NCBI GenBank assembly: GCA_016934715.1
Contig: JAFGSI010000039.1
Span: forward strand, 1-64,000
Source: Anaerolineales bacterium
Lineage (GTDB): Bacteria; Chloroflexota; Anaerolineae; Anaerolineales; Villigracilaceae
Length of the DNA: 64,000 nucleotides
Reading direction: 5' to 3'
This document shows, one piece after another, positions 61,418 through 64,000 of this stretch (positions within the stretch are counted from its first letter, which is position 1; each line of letters opens with the position of its first letter). The notes beneath the pieces are model-generated. The model saw only the letters and a program-made list of their open reading frames with translations. It did not search any database and was not told the origin of the DNA. The translations under genes were made by a program, and so were the position numbers.

Positions 61418-61932
61418 TTCATGGTCTCCGAGCCTGTCATCCTCTCCCTGCAGTGGTGACGTTACTTCGAGGGGGAAGTTCTTGACCACTGGCGCGGTCA
61501 TCCGTTTCAACCTGCTGTCGGTCTCGCCTGGGTCGATGGCGAACTGGCTGTCGCCTTGTGCGGGGTTCGCCCGGGCCGCGACCGCCTGCCCGCTATCGAT
61601 CGACGGGAGCATTCCTTCGCCAGGGTGCCCTTCCAGCCGCTCTCGCCCTCACAAGAGACGGCATCCGGGCGAACCGGTGTCCAGGACGGTCCTTCCCAGG
61701 GCCAGGCGAGGAGGAAGAAAATGGTTTGGGGAGGAATGTTCCCCTCCTGCACATGTTCATATTACATGTTTTTTCCCTCTAAATACAATAGGACGATCGG
61801 TGGGCGGCCTGGACAGTCGCTGGGGCCTCGGTTGTACCATAATGAGGGACCGACCGGTGACAATGCTGGCTCTACGAGCGCTGTTTCACCTGCGCTGGCC
61901 TCCAAGGCCAGGTTCCAGCGGGGGGGGGCAAC
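61418..61932. other. 515-base gap: long leader and promoter of the envelope cluster
   Basis: On the minus strand TTGTAT (61788-61783), an 18-base spacer and TAATAT (61764-61759) form a fair promoter. It would give a leader of about 335 bases before the GH5-like gene. The leader is GC-rich with a few short inverted repeats but no riboswitch class was recognised. A run of nine G lies at 61920-61928, just after the end of the TIGR02206 gene. No coding frame has protein-like features. Confidence 0.5.
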
Positions 61933-62676
61933 CTATCTGGGAGCGATCCGGCTCTTCCTGCGGGTTCGCCAATCGCCGATGGCGAAGGGCAGGTAGAGCA
62001 GCAGGCAGACGGCGACACCGATCGTCTCCATCCAGGGCAGGTAACCGGGCCAGGGCGGGAGCAGGTCGAGCAGGGTTGGAACAGCCGGCTTGGCGTTGAT
62101 GTACAGGAAGTTGGTTCCCAGCCACAGGTTGATGATGTAGACCAGCGCCATATAGAGATTCATGCCGACGAAGACCCGCAGCAGCGATTTCCAGGTCGGG
62201 CGGAGGCCCTCGACCGTGGTCATGTATACCGCTGCAGCGATCAGCAGTCCATGGGCGATGAAGGTTTGGAAAAACCGGTAATGGGGGAAGCCCCAGATCC
62301 CCACGTCGGGGGTCAGGAGGGCCTGCAGGCCGCCGCCGATGCCCAGAAAATAGGCAAATTCGTAGATCCAGCGATTCTTGCAGACCAGCATGATCCCCGA
62401 GAGCCAGATCAGCAGGCTGCAGATGTGCAGCGGCAGCTGGTCGATGGTCCAGTGGCCCCAAGAGATGTTCCAGATGTGCCAGCCGGCCTCGTTCAGCCAC
62501 AGCAGGAGGGCCAGCGTCCAGCGGAACGGGCCGCGGGCCCGCTCGGATTGGCTGCGCAGGGTCAGCAGCCCGAGAATCAGGGCGGCCAGGGCCAGCAGCG
62601 TCGCCACGTGGGCTGGCCCGAACCATTCGAACGCTGCCCCATGGTAGTCGTAGACGAAGTACTGGCCCAGGTCCAC
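61933..62676 (-). CDS. TIGR02206/TMEM164-like membrane protein, copy 1
   Basis: The 247-residue protein has about seven helices with the family signature WGHWTIDQLPLHICSLLIW, LGIGGGLQALLTPDVGIWGF and YRFFQTFIAHGLL. The family (YwaF in Bacillus) belongs with human TMEM164, an acyltransferase for ether phospholipids. The His84-x-Cys86 motif and His142 match the kind of catalytic pair reported there. The product ends before the 9-G run. A related copy lies 3 bases upstream. Confidence 0.85.
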   Translation of the reverse strand: MDLGQYFVYDYHGAAFEWFGPAHVATLLALAALILGLLTLRSQSERARGPFRWTLALLLWLNEAGWHIWNISWGHWTIDQLPLHICSLLIWLSGIMLVCKNRWIYEFAYFLGIGGGLQALLTPDVGIWGFPHYRFFQTFIAHGLLIAAAVYMTTVEGLRPTWKSLLRVFVGMNLYMALVYIINLWLGTNFLYINAKPAVPTLLDLLPPWPGYLPWMETIGVAVCLLLYLPFAIGDWRTRRKSRIAPR

Positions 62677-62679
62677 TGC

Positions 62680-63426
62680 TTACATCGCCGCCCTGGCTCT
62701 CTCCCTGCGGATCGCGGCCCAGTCCTTGATGGCGAAGGGCAGGTAGAGCAGCAGGAAGACAGCCAGCCCGATCAGGATCATGTAGAAGATGTAGACGGGC
62801 CATTCCGGCAGGATGTCGAGCAGCGAGCCGGTCGGCGGCTTGTAGGCGATGAACAGGTAGTTGCTTCCGATCCACTGGTTGACAAAAAAGACGATCACCA
62901 GGTAGACCAGCAGGGTGGTGCCGACCCGCGCCAGTGATTTCCAGGTCGGGCGCAAGCCGTAAACCAGCGTCATGTAGATGGCGGCAGTGATGATCAGCCC
63001 GTGCGAGAGGAAGGTCTGGAAGAAGCGGAAGTGGGGGAAGCCGTAGATGCCCAGGTCGGGGGTCAGCAGGGCCTGCATGGCTCCGCCGATGCCCAAGAAG
63101 TAGCAGAACTCATAGATATGGTAGTTCCCGGTGATCAGCATCAAGGCCCCGGTCCAGACCAGCAGCGAGCAGGCGTGCAGCGGCAGCATGGTCTGGATGG
63201 TCCACTGGCCGGTGAAGCCGTTCCACAGGTGCCAGGCCAGTTCGTTGGCCCACAGGATGGCGGCCATCACGATCGCGATCGTGCGCTTGGACTTCTTGGG
63301 GGCATTCTGGAGACGCCAGGTCAGGGCGACGTTCAGCAGGACGACCAGCAGCAGGGCGGTGAGGTGGGCAGTGCCAAACCAGGCGAATTCCGGTCCGGTC
63401 CAATCTTGAGCGAAAAATGATTCCAC
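62680..63426 (-). CDS. TIGR02206/TMEM164-like membrane protein, copy 2
   Basis: The 248-residue protein is a paralogue of the next gene, with the same motifs at the same positions: QTMLPLHACSLLVW (His84, Cys86), LGIGGAMQALLTPDLGIYGF and FFQTFLSHGLI (His142). The two are a tandem duplication. A lipid acyltransferase role is possible by homology; it has not been shown in bacteria to my knowledge. Confidence 0.85.
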   Translation of the reverse strand: MESFFAQDWTGPEFAWFGTAHLTALLLVVLLNVALTWRLQNAPKKSKRTIAIVMAAILWANELAWHLWNGFTGQWTIQTMLPLHACSLLVWTGALMLITGNYHIYEFCYFLGIGGAMQALLTPDLGIYGFPHFRFFQTFLSHGLIITAAIYMTLVYGLRPTWKSLARVGTTLLVYLVIVFFVNQWIGSNYLFIAYKPPTGSLLDILPEWPVYIFYMILIGLAVFLLLYLPFAIKDWAAIRRERARAAM

Positions 63427-63460
63427 GTGATTCCTCCGCGGTTATGAGATCATCCCGTCG

Positions 63461-63955
63461 TCATTCGTCCAGATACGGCAGGACCCGGTCGATCAGGAAC
63501 TGGAAGTCGTCCATCGTCCCGATCCAGTACTCGCGCACCACTCCTTGGCGGTCGATGACATAACTGGTCGGCAGGGCTGGCGAACTCCCGCGGACGTCGG
63601 CGATCAGGACATCGAAGATGTAGGTGTTCTCGGCGATAAAATCAACAACCGCCTCGGGCGGCCCGCCCCAGTGCACGGCGACCACGCTCAGGCCCTCTTC
63701 CCGGTACACCTGGTAGAGGGCCTCGAAATCGGGGAACTCTGCCAGGCAAGGGGCGCAGGCCAGATTCCAATAGTTGAAGAGCACCACCCTGCCGCGGTAG
63801 TCACTCAGCAGGACCGGGTTCCCATCCAGATCCTGCAGGGTGAGCTCGGGGGCGGGTTCCCCGACCCGCAGATTGAGCAGGTCGCTGCCTGAGCTGCTGC
63901 AGGAAGCAACCAGGAGCCCCAGAAGGAGGATGAACAGGATCCGCGCTTTCATCAT
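63461..63955 (-). CDS. TlpA-like thioredoxin lipoprotein
   Basis: The ATG pair at 63955/63952 follows GGAG and gives a 164-residue lipoprotein (lipobox VASCS). The TlpA domain has FNYWNLACAPCLAEFPDFEAL with CAPC and the cis-Pro segment LPTSYVIDRQG. It acts outside the membrane as a thiol-disulfide reductase. It lies 34 bases before the first TIGR02206 gene on the same strand, so they may be co-transcribed. Upstream, 63971-64000 holds no clear feature. Confidence 0.87.
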   Translation of the reverse strand: MMKARILFILLLGLLVASCSSSGSDLLNLRVGEPAPELTLQDLDGNPVLLSDYRGRVVLFNYWNLACAPCLAEFPDFEALYQVYREEGLSVVAVHWGGPPEAVVDFIAENTYIFDVLIADVRGSSPALPTSYVIDRQGVVREYWIGTMDDFQFLIDRVLPYLDE

Positions 63956-64000
63956 TTTGAAAAGCTCCACGGGAGAAGTCTCCCTGTATCCCTGGAGAGG

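Noticed and set aside
61418-61760. Riboswitch (c-di-GMP or cobalamin) in the long leader
   Set aside because: The conserved cores of those classes could not be found; only short chance matches are present.

Overview
The window is about 64 kb of GC-rich bacterial DNA with dense coding on both strands. Genes are packed into polycistrons with many 4-base ATGA or GTGA overlaps. The gene set is: Thr/Pro-rich lipoprotein linkers, LysM-M23 lipoproteins, a VTC/DUF4956/CotH cluster, NAD-linked selenocysteine formate dehydrogenase, hypCDE and short-Q-loop cytochrome bd. It suggests an Anaerolineae-like member of the Chloroflexota living in anaerobic or low-oxygen conditions. This is inferred from gene content and style; there is no rRNA or tRNA gene in the window to settle it. 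No prophage, CRISPR array, complete insertion sequence or replication origin was seen.

Layout. 0-15.4 kb, mostly plus strand: a CNNM/CorC-type membrane protein, a gamma-glutamyltransferase, an Rrf2 regulator with cydAB, a GT39-type glycosyltransferase, a class III aminotransferase and a Nif3-like protein. A minus-strand hypC-hypD-hypE block with a phosphodiester-glycosidase-like lipoprotein follows, then an Atg22/UMF1-type transporter. 15.4-19.3 kb: a methionine operon (metY, metA, aminotransferase) behind a canonical promoter and a SAM-I riboswitch with an intrinsic terminator. 19.3-28.4 kb, minus strand: an M23 lipoprotein, ftcD, pyroglutamyl peptidase, a truncated kinase, a GT8 glycosyltransferase and a 1292-residue PAS/GAF/HD-GYP protein. 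28.4-37.3 kb, minus strand: ferritin-like protein, M23/SH3 protein, ROK sugar kinase, Sec-containing fdhA, a Nudix hydrolase, a NuoE-NuoF fusion, a membrane protein and fdhD. 37.5-43.9 kb: a GH13 alpha-glucosidase diverging from three tandem LysM-M23 lipoproteins. 43.9-46.8 kb, minus strand: ECF sigma factor, zinc anti-sigma factor, zinc ribbon, selenocysteine protein disulfide oxidoreductase, TlpA and OsmC. 47-50 kb: a cyclic-nucleotide-binding protein and a NifU-domain protein, then a three-gene LiaF-like membrane block. 50-61.4 kb, minus strand: a nine-gene envelope cluster (GH5-like, beta-propeller, beta-helix, CoA-binding, SGNH-like, CotH, DUF4956, VTC, lipoprotein). The right end has two tandem TIGR02206/TMEM164-like proteins and a TlpA lipoprotein.

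How the genes fit together. The formate dehydrogenase operon pairs a tungsten/molybdenum selenoprotein with an NADH module, and FdhD is its maturation factor. Two genes with an in-frame UGA followed by a SECIS-like hairpin imply that the genome carries the selenocysteine machinery elsewhere. The sigma/anti-sigma operon looks like a thiol-redox stress regulon. The 50-61 kb cluster combines an extracellular kinase-like protein (CotH), a polyphosphate polymerase domain (VTC) and a DUF4956 membrane protein with several secreted carbohydrate-related proteins. It is the best candidate in the window for an undescribed envelope-modification system.
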